Shown: positions 9,354 through 17,419 of the stretch, piece after piece
Position numbering within the stretch: the stretch's first letter is position 1
How the letters are laid out: each line of letters opens with the position of its first letter
NCBI GenBank assembly: GCA_001298575.1
Contig: LJCV01000258.1
Span: forward strand, 1-64,000
From: Actinobacteria bacterium OK074
GTDB taxonomy: Bacteria > Actinomycetota > Actinomycetes > Streptomycetales > Streptomycetaceae
Length of the DNA stretch: 64,000 nt
Direction of reading: 5' to 3'
Made by a program: the position numbers and the translations under genes
The notes under the pieces: model-generated
Databases searched by the model: none
Told to the model about the DNA's origin: nothing
Seen by the model: the letters and a program-made list of their open reading frames with translations, nothing else

Positions 9354-10024
9354 GTGAGATCACCGTCGTCCATGTCATGCGGCACGGCGAGGTCGCCAAC
9401 CCGGAGGGTGTGCTCTACGGCCGCCTCGCCGGGTACCACCTCTCCGAACTCGGGCGCCGGATGGCCGACCGGGTCGCCGAGCACCTCTCCTCCCGCGACA
9501 TCACCCACGTCGTCGCCTCCCCGCTGGAGCGCGCCCAGGAGACCGCCACCCCGATCGCCAAGGCGCACGGGCTGGGGCTGGCCACCGACGAGCGGCTCAT
9601 CGAGGCCGGCAACGTCTTCCAGGGGAAGACCTTCGGGGTCGGGGACGGGGCGCTGCGCCGCCCGGAGAACTGGAAGCACCTCGTCAACCCGTTCAAGCCC
9701 TCCTGGGGCGAGCCCTACGTCGACCAGGTCGTCCGCATGATGGGGGCCGTCGACGCCGCCAAGGACGCCGCCCGCGGGCACGAAGCGGTGTGTGTCAGCC
9801 ACCAGTTGCCGATCTGGATCCTGCGCAGCTACGTGGAGAAGCGGCGGCTGTGGCACGACCCGCGCAAGCGGCAGTGCACCCTCGCCTCGCTGACCACGTT
9901 CACCTATCAGGACGACCGGATCGTCTCCGTCGGCTACAGCGAGCCCGCCCGCGACCTCGTCCCGGCGCATCTCCTCGCGGGCGCCAAGCCGGTCAAGGGG
10001 AAGTCGAAAGCCTTCGGAGCCTGA
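9350..10024 (+). CDS. Histidine phosphatase (phosphoglycerate mutase-like)
   Basis: A 224-residue branch-1 histidine phosphatase. The catalytic RHG motif is in [13 protein letters not shown] near the N-terminus; [20 protein letters not shown] gives the second conserved Arg region, and [14 protein letters not shown] holds the second catalytic His. The domain hydrolyses phosphomonoesters; genuine glycolytic mutase activity is unlikely for this short form. It overlaps hemL by 4 nt (ATGA), so it is translationally coupled. The physiological substrate is unknown. Confidence 0.85.
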   Translation: MSEITVVHVMRHGEVANPEGVLYGRLAGYHLSELGRRMADRVAEHLSSRDITHVVASPLERAQETATPIAKAHGLGLATDERLIEAGNVFQGKTFGVGDGALRRPENWKHLVNPFKPSWGEPYVDQVVRMMGAVDAAKDAARGHEAVCVSHQLPIWILRSYVEKRRLWHDPRKRQCTLASLTTFTYQDDRIVSVGYSEPARDLVPAHLLAGAKPVKGKSKAFGA

Positions 10025-10165
10025 AGCCCACTTAAAAAACCCCGCCCCGTGCGCCCACAACCGACTCTCAGGTAACAGCTACACCGGGCATTGCGTAACA
10101 ACTCCCGCCGTACCCCTGTTTCTTCGTAACAGTCGCCTCATACGACGACATGGGCGGAACCCCCG

Positions 10166-10217
10166 CCGTGGTCGCGCCCTCTCATCGGGTGCCCCGCCCC
10201 GCAGGGCGCGACCACGG
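10166..10217. promoter_or_regulatory. Perfect 15-bp inverted repeat in leader of lipoprotein gene
   Basis: CCGTGGTCGCGCCCT (10166-10180) pairs perfectly with AGGGCGCGACCACGG (10203-10217) across a 22-nt loop. The right arm ends 19 nt before the ATG at 10237, just upstream of the Shine-Dalgarno. It could be an RNA stem affecting translation or an operator. Three GTAACA words lie further upstream (about 10072-10130). Confidence 0.55.
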
Positions 10218-10236
10218 ACGAAAGCAGGGGGACCGC

Positions 10237-11553
10237 ATGAGCGGCATACACGACCACCGCAAGCACGCCGCCACGCGACGGGACGTCGGAAGGCGGGAAC
10301 TCCTCGGGGTCGGGGCCGCGGTCGCCGCCACCGTGGGGCTCGCCGCGTGCGGCACCCAGGTGTGGGACGGCGGACACGCCTCCGGCGGTTCCGCCAAGGG
10401 CTCGACCCCCGGCACCACGGGCACCAAGAGCCTCGTCCGCCCCATCGGCGACGGCTCCACCGCCCGCACCGGCAACCAGCCCCACCAGCCCGCCGCCCCC
10501 AAGCCGCTCGAAGCGGGCGAGACCCCGCCGCAGTTCGTGATCTTCTCCTGGGACGGCGCCGGCGAGGTCGGCACCGGCCTCTTCCCCCGCTTCCTCGAAC
10601 TCGCCAAGCAGCACGAGGCGGGCATGACCTTCTTCCTCTCCGGGCTCTACCTCCTGCCCGAGGCCAAGAAGCGCACGTACCTCCCGCCGAACAACGCCCC
10701 CGGCGCCTCCGACATCGGCTATCTCACCGACGAGCACGTCAAGGCCACCCTCGGGTACGTCCGCCAGGCATGGCTCGACGGCCACGAGATCGGCACCCAC
10801 TTCAACGGCCACTTCTGCTCCGGCTACGGCACCGTCGGCAACTGGACGCCCAAGCAGTGGGCCGACGAGATCCGCCAGGCCAAGTCCTTCGTCAAGGAGT
10901 GGCGCACCAACACCGGCTGGAGCGACCTGCCGTCCCTGCCGTTCGACTACGACAAGGAACTCGTCGGCGGCCGTACCCCCTGCCTGCTCGGCCAGGACAA
11001 CCTGCTGCCCACCGCCCGCGAACTCGGCTGGCGCTACGACGCCTCCTCGCCCGGCGGCCAGCAGATCTGGCCCCGCAAGAAGCTCGGCGTCTGGGACCTG
11101 CCCCTCCAGGCGGTGCCCTTCCCCGGCCACAGCTTCGAGGTGCTGTCGATGGACTACAACATGCTCGCCAACCAATCGGTCAACTCCACGAAGGCACCGG
11201 CGTACAACTACCCGGGCTGGCGCACCCAGGCCGCGCAGGCGTACATCGCCGGGTTCCAGCGGGCCTACGAGACCAACCGCGCCCCCTTCTTCATCGGCAA
11301 CCACTTCGAGACCTGGAACGGCGGCATCTACATGGACGCCGTCGAGCAGGCGTTCCAGCACATCGCGGCCGAGAAGGAGAAGGGCGCCGACGTCCGGCTG
11401 GTCTCCTTCCGGCAGTTCGTGGACTGGCTCGACGTGCAGAAGCCCGAGGTGCTGGCCCAGCTCCAGACGCTGAATGTGGGCGAGCAGCCGGCCGGTGGCT
11501 GGAAGACGTTCCTGAAGGGAAGTGCGAAGACTCCCGCCGCCGCCTCTTCCTGA
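10237..11553 (+). CDS. Tat-exported lipoprotein with polysaccharide-deacetylase-like domain
   Basis: A 438-residue lipoprotein. The N-terminus has GRRELLG, a twin-arginine-like motif, followed by a hydrophobic stretch and the lipobox VGLAAC, predicting Tat export and lipid anchoring. After a Gly/Ser/Thr linker comes a NodB-like domain: VIFSWDGAG corresponds to the metal-binding TFDDG motif with one Asp kept, and HEIGTHFNGH supplies the HxxxH metal ligands. Such domains remove acetyl groups from cell-wall or surface glycans; the changed first motif makes activity uncertain. The ATG at 10237 has GGGGGA six nt upstream. It precedes the cytochrome c maturation genes. Confidence 0.75.
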   Translation: MSGIHDHRKHAATRRDVGRRELLGVGAAVAATVGLAACGTQVWDGGHASGGSAKGSTPGTTGTKSLVRPIGDGSTARTGNQPHQPAAPKPLEAGETPPQFVIFSWDGAGEVGTGLFPRFLELAKQHEAGMTFFLSGLYLLPEAKKRTYLPPNNAPGASDIGYLTDEHVKATLGYVRQAWLDGHEIGTHFNGHFCSGYGTVGNWTPKQWADEIRQAKSFVKEWRTNTGWSDLPSLPFDYDKELVGGRTPCLLGQDNLLPTARELGWRYDASSPGGQQIWPRKKLGVWDLPLQAVPFPGHSFEVLSMDYNMLANQSVNSTKAPAYNYPGWRTQAAQAYIAGFQRAYETNRAPFFIGNHFETWNGGIYMDAVEQAFQHIAAEKEKGADVRLVSFRQFVDWLDVQKPEVLAQLQTLNVGEQPAGGWKTFLKGSAKTPAAASS

Positions 11554-11561
11554 CCCCGGAG

Positions 11562-11584
11562 ACCCCGCCTGAAATGCGGGTTTC
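11562..11584 (+). terminator. Weak hairpin between lipoprotein gene and resA
   Basis: CCCGC and GCGGG form a short stem around a 7-nt loop, followed by TTT. It lies 10 nt after the lipoprotein stop and 55 nt before resA. It may attenuate or end the upstream transcript. Confidence 0.3.
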
Positions 11585-11638
11585 CGCCCACAAGGGGGGT
11601 GCCCAAGATCCTCGGAACGGACATGCGAAACTTTTCAC

Positions 11639-12280
11639 ATGAGTGCCGCCCGCCGCGCCCCCCAGCGCCTCAACCGCACCACGATCACCGATAGCCCAGG
11701 CCGTCGCCGCCTGCTCCTCGCCGCCGCCGGGACGGCGATGGCGTTCGCCCTCACCGCCTGCGGCAACGGCGGTACCTCCGGCGGATCCGGCAACACCAAC
11801 TTCATCGCGGGCAAGGACGGCATCGACACCGTCACCAAGGGCGAGCGCGAGGCCGCGCCCGACCTGTCCGGCAAGACCATCGACGGCAAGACCCTCGACA
11901 CCGCCGACTACAAGGGCAAGGTCGTCGTACTGAACGTGTGGGGCTCGTGGTGTGCCCCCTGCCGGGCCGAGGCACCCAACCTCGTCAAGGTCGCCGAGGC
12001 CACCGCGAAGGACGGCGTCCAGTTCATCGGCATCAACACCCGGGACACCAGCACCAGCCCGGCGGTCGAGTTCGAGAAGTCGTACGACGTCCCGTACCCG
12101 AGCCTGTACGACCCCACCGGGAAGCTGCTGCTCCGCTTCAAGACGGGCACCCTGAACCCGCAGGCCATCCCCTCCACGATCATCGTGGACCGGGACGGCG
12201 ACATCGCGGCACGCACGCTTCAGCCGCTCAGCGAAGAACTGCTGCGCAAGATGCTCAAGCCCGTGCTGGCGGAAAAGTGA
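11639..12280 (+). CDS. resA: Thioredoxin-fold lipoprotein for cytochrome c maturation (ResA/TlpA-like)
   Basis: A 213-residue extracytoplasmic thiol-disulfide oxidoreductase. The N-terminus carries a twin-arginine-like GRRRLLLAAAG stretch, a hydrophobic core and the lipobox FALTAC. The thioredoxin domain begins near residue 75; NVWGSWCAPCRAEAPNL has the CxxC pair, and IPSTIIVDRDG carries the cis-proline. ResA keeps the CXXCH cysteines of apocytochrome c reduced for haem attachment. It is the first gene of resA-resB-ccsB. Only 14 nt separate its stop from the resB start; a ccdA gene, which normally supplies it with electrons, is not present there. Confidence 0.88.
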   Translation: MSAARRAPQRLNRTTITDSPGRRRLLLAAAGTAMAFALTACGNGGTSGGSGNTNFIAGKDGIDTVTKGEREAAPDLSGKTIDGKTLDTADYKGKVVVLNVWGSWCAPCRAEAPNLVKVAEATAKDGVQFIGINTRDTSTSPAVEFEKSYDVPYPSLYDPTGKLLLRFKTGTLNPQAIPSTIIVDRDGDIAARTLQPLSEELLRKMLKPVLAEK

Positions 12281-12294
12281 GCCGCGGAGAAGTG

Positions 12295-14133
12295 ATGAGT
12301 ACGACGAACGACACCGGCAGCCCCACAGCAGAAGACACAGCAGCAGAGAAGCCCACCACCGAGGCCGAGGAGCTCGGCGCCGCCGGTTCCCAGCTCTCCA
12401 CCGCCCCCGTCGAGTCCACCGTGATGCCCGGCTCCTTCGGCGGCTCCCGCACCCCGGGGCTGAGCGGCTGGATCGGCTGGAGTTGGCGCGAAACCGTCGG
12501 CTGGGCGCGCTGGTTCTGGCGGCAGCTGACCTCGATGCGGGTCGCGCTGATCCTGCTCTTCCTGCTCTCCCTCGGCGCGATCCCCGGCTCGCTGATCCCG
12601 CAGACCGCGGTCGACGCGCTGAAGGTGCAGGACTTCCAGTCCGCCCACAAGACGCTCGCCCCGATCTACGAGAAGCTCGGCCTGTTCCACGTCTACACCT
12701 CGGTGTGGTTCTCGGCGATCTACATCCTGCTGTTCGTCTCCCTCGTCGGCTGCATCATCCCGCGCAGCTGGCAGTTCGTCGGCCAGCTCCGGGGCCGTCC
12801 CCCGGGCGCCCCCCGCCGCCTCAACCGCCTTCCCGCCTACGCCACTTGGCGCACCGACGCGAGCCCCGAGCAGGTCCGCGCGACCGCCCTGCGGGTGCTG
12901 AAGAAGCGCCGCTTCCGCGCCCATGTCGACGGGGACGCGGTCGCCGCCGAGAAGGGGTACGTGCGCGAGTTCGGCAACCTCTCCTTCCACATCGCGCTCA
13001 TCGTGCTGCTGATCTCCTTCGGCTGGGGCCAGCTGTACAAGTCCGAGGGCGACAAGCTGGTCATCGAGGGCGACGGGTTCTCCAACACCCTCATCCAGTA
13101 CGACGACTTCCAGTCCGGCTCCCTCTTCACGTCGGACGACCTGGTGCCGTTCAGCTTCAACCTGAAGAAGTTCACCGGCACCTACGAGCGCACCGGCCCG
13201 GAGCGGGGCACCCCGCGCACGTACGAGGCGGCCATCACGTACAGCAAGGGCGCCGAGGGCAGGACGCACGACACCACCATCAAGGTCAACGAGCCGCTGC
13301 ACATCGGCGACTCGAAGGTGTACCTGGTCAGCCACGGGTACGCGCCCGTGGTCACCGTCCGGGACGCCAAGGGCAAGGTCGTCTTCCACCAGGCCGTGCC
13401 GCTGCTGCCGCTGGACTCCAACGAGACCTCGCAGGGCGCCGTCAAGGTCCTCGACGGCTACACCGACGCCCAGGGCAAGAGCGAGCAGCTCGGCTTCGCC
13501 GCGTTCTTCGTGCCGACCTTCGCGGGCGCGGGCGCCAAGACGATGTTCAGCCAGTTCCCGGGGCTGGACAACCCGGTGCTCGCGGTCTCCGCCTACCACG
13601 GCGACCTCGGCGTCGACTCGGGCATCCCGCAGAACGTCTACCAGCTCGACACCAAGAACCTCACCCAGTACAAGGACGCCAAGGGCAACATCCTCAAGGC
13701 CCGGCTCAAGCCCGGCCAGACGATGAAACTGCCGAACGGCAACGGCTCCATCACCTTCGACAAGGAGGTCAAGGAGTGGGCCGGCTTCCAGATCGTCCAG
13801 GAGCCCGGCACCGGCTGGGCACTGGGCGGCGCGCTCACCGCGATCTTCGGCCTGGCCGCGTCCCTGTTCATCAGCCGCCGCCGCGTGTGGGTGCGGGCGG
13901 CGACCGGCCCGGACGGCGTCACCGTCGTCGAGATGGCGGGCCTGGGCCGCAGCGAGTCCGCGAAGGTCCCGGAGGAACTGGGCACCCTGGCGGGCCTGGT
14001 GCACGACGAGGCCCCCACCCACGACGACACGGCCACCGCGGCCGACCCCGACGAGACCCCAGACGCCGACCCCGTTCAGGAGCCGGGCGCCACCACCCCC
14101 GTACCTGCCGCTGAAGGGGCACAGAAGCAGTGA
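12295..14133 (+). CDS. resB: Cytochrome c biogenesis protein ResB
   Basis: A 612-residue membrane subunit of the system II haem-export/ligation complex. It has a hydrophilic N-terminal ~80 residues, then membrane segments around LTSMRVALILLFLLSLGAIP and FSAIYILLFVSLVGCI, a third at LSFHIALIVLLISFGWGQ, a large extracytoplasmic domain, and a last segment before FISRRRVWV. The C-terminal tail is acidic and Thr/Pro-rich. The ATG has GGAG 5-6 nt upstream. Its stop overlaps the GTG of ccsB by 4 nt. It works with CcsB to move and attach haem to c-type cytochromes on the outer face of the membrane. Confidence 0.92.
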   Translation: MSTTNDTGSPTAEDTAAEKPTTEAEELGAAGSQLSTAPVESTVMPGSFGGSRTPGLSGWIGWSWRETVGWARWFWRQLTSMRVALILLFLLSLGAIPGSLIPQTAVDALKVQDFQSAHKTLAPIYEKLGLFHVYTSVWFSAIYILLFVSLVGCIIPRSWQFVGQLRGRPPGAPRRLNRLPAYATWRTDASPEQVRATALRVLKKRRFRAHVDGDAVAAEKGYVREFGNLSFHIALIVLLISFGWGQLYKSEGDKLVIEGDGFSNTLIQYDDFQSGSLFTSDDLVPFSFNLKKFTGTYERTGPERGTPRTYEAAITYSKGAEGRTHDTTIKVNEPLHIGDSKVYLVSHGYAPVVTVRDAKGKVVFHQAVPLLPLDSNETSQGAVKVLDGYTDAQGKSEQLGFAAFFVPTFAGAGAKTMFSQFPGLDNPVLAVSAYHGDLGVDSGIPQNVYQLDTKNLTQYKDAKGNILKARLKPGQTMKLPNGNGSITFDKEVKEWAGFQIVQEPGTGWALGGALTAIFGLAASLFISRRRVWVRAATGPDGVTVVEMAGLGRSESAKVPEELGTLAGLVHDEAPTHDDTATAADPDETPDADPVQEPGATTPVPAAEGAQKQ

Positions 14134-15266
14134 GCACAGGAAGCACCGGAAGCACGGCCACCGACGTGGTGAGCCTTGCCATCGCCACCAACGAGCACCT
14201 GGCGAACCTGAGCAACACGCTCATCTACTCCGCGATGGCCGTCTACACCCTGGCGTTCTTCGCGTACATCGCCGAGTGGACCTTCGGCAGCCGCAGCAAG
14301 ATCGGTCAGACGGCCGCCGCGCTCACCCCGCAGGGCCAGAAGGCCGCCGCCGCGAAGAAGGCCGCCGCCCCCGCGGTGACCGTCAAGCAGGGCGGCTCCA
14401 CCACCGTCCTGGAGCGCCCCCAGGTCGTCACCCGCTCCGCGCCCGGCACCCGTGACGTGCCGGACGGCCCCGGCGCGCACGGCGGCGACGAGAAGGGCGA
14501 CCTGTACGGCCGGATCGCGGTCTCCCTCACGGTGCTGGCGTTCCTCGTCGAACTCGCCGGCGTCGGCGCCCGCGCGGCCTCCGTGGAGCGGGCCCCGTGG
14601 GGCAACATGTACGAGTTCAACCTCACGTTCTCCACGGTCGCGGTCGCGGTGTACCTCACCCTGCTCGCGCTGAAGAAGAACATCCGCTGGCTCGGCCTGT
14701 TCCTGGTCACCACCGTCCTGCTGGACCTCGGCCTCGCGGTCACCGTCCTGTACACGGCGAGCGACCAGCTGGTCCCGGCGCTGCACTCGTACTGGCTGTA
14801 CATCCACGTCTCGACGGCGATCCTGTGCGGCGCGGTCTTCTACGTCGGCGCGGTCTCCACGCTGCTGTACCTCTTCCGCGACTCCTACGAGAACAAGCTG
14901 GCCACCGGCGGCAAGCCGGGCACCTTCGCCACCTCGGTGATGGAACGCCTGCCCGCCTCGGCGACGCTCGACAAGTTCTCCTACCGCATCAACGCGGCCG
15001 TCTTCCCGCTGTGGACGTTCACGATCATCGCGGGCGCGATCTGGGCGGGCGACGCCTGGGGCCGCTACTGGGGCTGGGACCCCAAGGAGACCTGGGCGTT
15101 CATCACGTGGGTCGCGTACGCCTGCTACCTGCACGCGCGCGCCACGGCCGGCTGGAAGGGCCGCAAGGCGGCGTACATCGCGCTCATCGCCTTCGGCTGC
15201 TTCCTCTTCAACTACTACGGCGTGAACATCTTCGTGAGCGGAAAGCACTCGTACGCGGGGGTGTGA
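14130..15266 (+). CDS. ccsB: Cytochrome c biogenesis protein CcsB/CcsA
   Basis: A 378-residue polytopic membrane protein, partner of ResB in the system II cytochrome c synthetase. The haem-binding tryptophan-rich WWD-type motif is seen as WGRYWGWDPKETWAF near residues 310-323, and conserved histidines lie in LHSYWLYIHVSTAI and in YACYLHARAT. A charged, Ala/Lys-rich cytoplasmic loop of ~90 residues separates the first membrane segment from the rest. The GTG start overlaps the resB stop (GTGA). Confidence 0.92.
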   Translation: MSTGSTGSTATDVVSLAIATNEHLANLSNTLIYSAMAVYTLAFFAYIAEWTFGSRSKIGQTAAALTPQGQKAAAAKKAAAPAVTVKQGGSTTVLERPQVVTRSAPGTRDVPDGPGAHGGDEKGDLYGRIAVSLTVLAFLVELAGVGARAASVERAPWGNMYEFNLTFSTVAVAVYLTLLALKKNIRWLGLFLVTTVLLDLGLAVTVLYTASDQLVPALHSYWLYIHVSTAILCGAVFYVGAVSTLLYLFRDSYENKLATGGKPGTFATSVMERLPASATLDKFSYRINAAVFPLWTFTIIAGAIWAGDAWGRYWGWDPKETWAFITWVAYACYLHARATAGWKGRKAAYIALIAFGCFLFNYYGVNIFVSGKHSYAGV

Positions 15267-15326
15267 CGCGCTGCTCAGGCGGCCTTCGCGGAGTCGATTC
15301 GACTTCCGCGCACGGAACGACAGATT

Positions 15327-15827
15327 ATGGCGGACATGGCAGAGAACGTCTTCTTCGACATCACCATCGACGACCAGCCCGCGGGCCGCATCGTCTTCAA
15401 GCTCTACGACGACGTCGTCCCCGAGACGGCGCGGAACTTCCGGGAGCTGGCCACCGGCCAGCACGGCTTCGGCTACGAGGGCTCGTCCTTCCACCGGGTC
15501 ATCCCGGACTTCATGCTCCAGGGCGGCGACTTCACCCGGGGCGACGGCACCGGCGGCAAGAGCATCTACGGCGAGAAGTTCAAGGACGAGAACTTCCAGC
15601 TCAAGCACGACAAGGCCGGCCTGCTCAGCATGGCCAACGCGGGCCCGAACACCAACGGTTCGCAGTTCTTCATCACCACCGTGGTGACGTCCTGGCTGAA
15701 CGGCAAGCACGTCGTGTTCGGCGAGGTCGTCGAGGGCCTGGACCTCGTGAAGACGATCGAGTCGCTCGGCAGCTCGTCCGGGACCGTCAAGTCCAAGGTC
15801 ACCATCGCCAAGAGCGGCACGGTCTGA
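15327..15827 (+). CDS. Peptidyl-prolyl cis-trans isomerase, cyclophilin A type
   Basis: A 166-residue single-domain cyclophilin that catalyses proline isomerisation. It has no signal peptide and is cytoplasmic. Active-site motifs are [15 protein letters not shown] and [10 protein letters not shown]; the cyclosporin-binding Trp is at [12 protein letters not shown]. The segment [17 protein letters not shown] is almost identical to eukaryotic cyclophilin A and unlike the usual bacterial PpiA/PpiB forms. A cyclosporin-sensitive, eukaryote-like cyclophilin is already known from S. chrysomallus. ATGs at 15327 and 15336 are both possible; neither has a strong ribosome site. Confidence 0.92.
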   Translation: MADMAENVFFDITIDDQPAGRIVFKLYDDVVPETARNFRELATGQHGFGYEGSSFHRVIPDFMLQGGDFTRGDGTGGKSIYGEKFKDENFQLKHDKAGLLSMANAGPNTNGSQFFITTVVTSWLNGKHVVFGEVVEGLDLVKTIESLGSSSGTVKSKVTIAKSGTV

Positions 15828-15857
15828 GCCAGGCCCCCAGTACCGCGCAGTAACCCC

Positions 15858-15888
15858 GCCTGCCGTCCTCCTCACGAGGGCGGCAGGC
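15858..15888. terminator. Bidirectional hairpin terminator
   Basis: GCCTGCCGTCCTC and GAGGGCGGCAGGC form a 13-bp stem with one mismatch and a 5-nt loop. It lies 30 nt after the cyclophilin stop and overlaps the 3' end of the minus-strand binding-protein gene, so it can serve both converging transcripts. Confidence 0.7.
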
Positions 15889-17419
15889 ATTCCTTCGCCG
15901 GGGGCTTGTCCTCCGGCCAGGCGATCCGCACGAACCGCGCCCCGCCGTCCGCCGTCACCTCCACGATCGGCACGGCCTTGTCGTACGGGTTGCCGTGCAC
16001 GTCGAGGCAGATCCAGCCGCTCGCGCCGTCGACCTTCTGCGAACCCTTCATCAGGGACCACTCGTTGACGACGTCGGCGAGCCTGGGCGCGGCCCTCCCG
16101 GCCGGGGTGGCCTCGCGCAGGCCCTGTACGGCGAGGGTCATGGCGTCGTAGGCGATGATCGACTGCCCGTCGTCCAGGGTGACCTGACCGATCGGCCCGA
16201 CGGGTTCCGTGCCGGCGCGGGCCACCAGGGCCTGGAGGCGTTGTGCCCCCGCCGGGCTGCCGCCGGTCTTCGGCGGGTCGGTCCGCCACTCGTCGGGGTG
16301 GGCCAGCGCCGCGTACCGCACGGACAGGTTCCGGCGCAGGGCCGCGCGGTCGAGCTTCTGGTCGCCGGTGAGGTAGGCGCCCTCGTCGCCGGTCAGCAGG
16401 GTCAGCTTCCGGTCGGTGCAGCCGCGTTTGCCCAACTCGTTGATGAACTGCCGCAGTTGGGTGTGGCGCCCGGCGAACAGGATGGTGTTCATGGACTTCG
16501 GGGTGTCGCACACCAGATGGGTGATCTGCCGGAAGGCGTTGGCGGTGGTGCCCTCTTCGTTGCGGTTGGCGGGCGGGGTGAACGGCCAGGGCTGGTACGG
16601 CGATCCGGCCAGCAGTTTCTCGAAGGAGGACTGGAGGGTCCGGGTGTACGGGTCGCCCGGCTTGTCGTAGACCAACACCGCTCGGCCCGCGGCGAGTTGG
16701 GCGAAGGAGGCGAGCGCGCGGGCCTCGTCGGTGTTGGTGGGGGAGACCCGGGCCAGCCCCGGGAAGGGGTCCTTGCCGTCCTGCCCGTTGGCGAGTTCGT
16801 TGGACGTGATGGAGGACCCGACGACGGGGATGCCGCGCGCGGTCAACGCCCGTACGGCGGCGGTGTTGTTGTCGGTGCTGAGCCCTATCCCGGTGACCGC
16901 CCGCAGCCGGTCCGAACCGGTGGTCATGGCGGCCAGCTGGTCCACCACCCGCTGCCAATGCGCCCCGTCCGAACCGGTGTTGGCGAGCACGAGCCGGATC
17001 GGCGGGGGCTCCCCGGTGCTGTCGTGGTTGGCCTGGTACTGGGCGAGATAGGCGCCCTGGAGTTCGTGCAGCACGTCACTGAGGCTCTCCGGGTCGTTGG
17101 CCGTGAACGGCTCGACGAGCGCGACGGTGACGTAACTCCCGGGCTTGAGGCGCCTGTTCTCGCGGTCCACCGCCTTGATCGCCTCGGCGAGGCGGGCGCG
17201 CCCGAAGTCGTACGCCGTGCTGGAGACCCCGACGCATTCGTCGGCGCCCGCCGGGCGGACCACCCCGGGGGCGCAGGAGCGGTCGGTCCTGGTGGCCGTC
17301 AGGCCGCCCCAGACGCCGAGGGCCGCGAGCAGCGCGGCCAGCGTCAGGGCGACGTAGCGGCGGAACCGGATCTCCCACACGTCCTCGCGCAGCCAGGTCC
17401 ACAGCCTCCGCATGCTCAT
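15872..17419 (-). CDS. Membrane-anchored periplasmic-binding-fold (LivJ-type) protein
   Basis: A 515-residue protein. Residues ~1-20 are basic and cytoplasmic (MSMRRLWTWLREDVWEIRF), residues ~22-42 form one membrane segment, and the rest is extracytoplasmic with a type I periplasmic binding fold (VALVEPF, IRLVLANTGSDGAHW, AVTGIGLSTDN, GIPVVGSSIT, VSPTNTDEARA). The fold normally captures amino acids or similar ligands for ABC uptake. Here no permease is present, there is no lipobox, and the gene overlaps the upstream ATPase gene by 4 nt (ATGA). This suggests a sensor role rather than transport; the ligand is unknown. Confidence 0.72.
   Translation of the reverse strand: MSMRRLWTWLREDVWEIRFRRYVALTLAALLAALGVWGGLTATRTDRSCAPGVVRPAGADECVGVSSTAYDFGRARLAEAIKAVDRENRRLKPGSYVTVALVEPFTANDPESLSDVLHELQGAYLAQYQANHDSTGEPPPIRLVLANTGSDGAHWQRVVDQLAAMTTGSDRLRAVTGIGLSTDNNTAAVRALTARGIPVVGSSITSNELANGQDGKDPFPGLARVSPTNTDEARALASFAQLAAGRAVLVYDKPGDPYTRTLQSSFEKLLAGSPYQPWPFTPPANRNEEGTTANAFRQITHLVCDTPKSMNTILFAGRHTQLRQFINELGKRGCTDRKLTLLTGDEGAYLTGDQKLDRAALRRNLSVRYAALAHPDEWRTDPPKTGGSPAGAQRLQALVARAGTEPVGPIGQVTLDDGQSIIAYDAMTLAVQGLREATPAGRAAPRLADVVNEWSLMKGSQKVDGASGWICLDVHGNPYDKAVPIVEVTADGGARFVRIAWPEDKPPAKECLPPS

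Noticed and set aside
14076-16958. 960-codon minus-strand frame across ccsB, the cyclophilin and the binding-protein gene
   Set aside because: No motifs; it crosses a convergent terminator and three well-supported genes.
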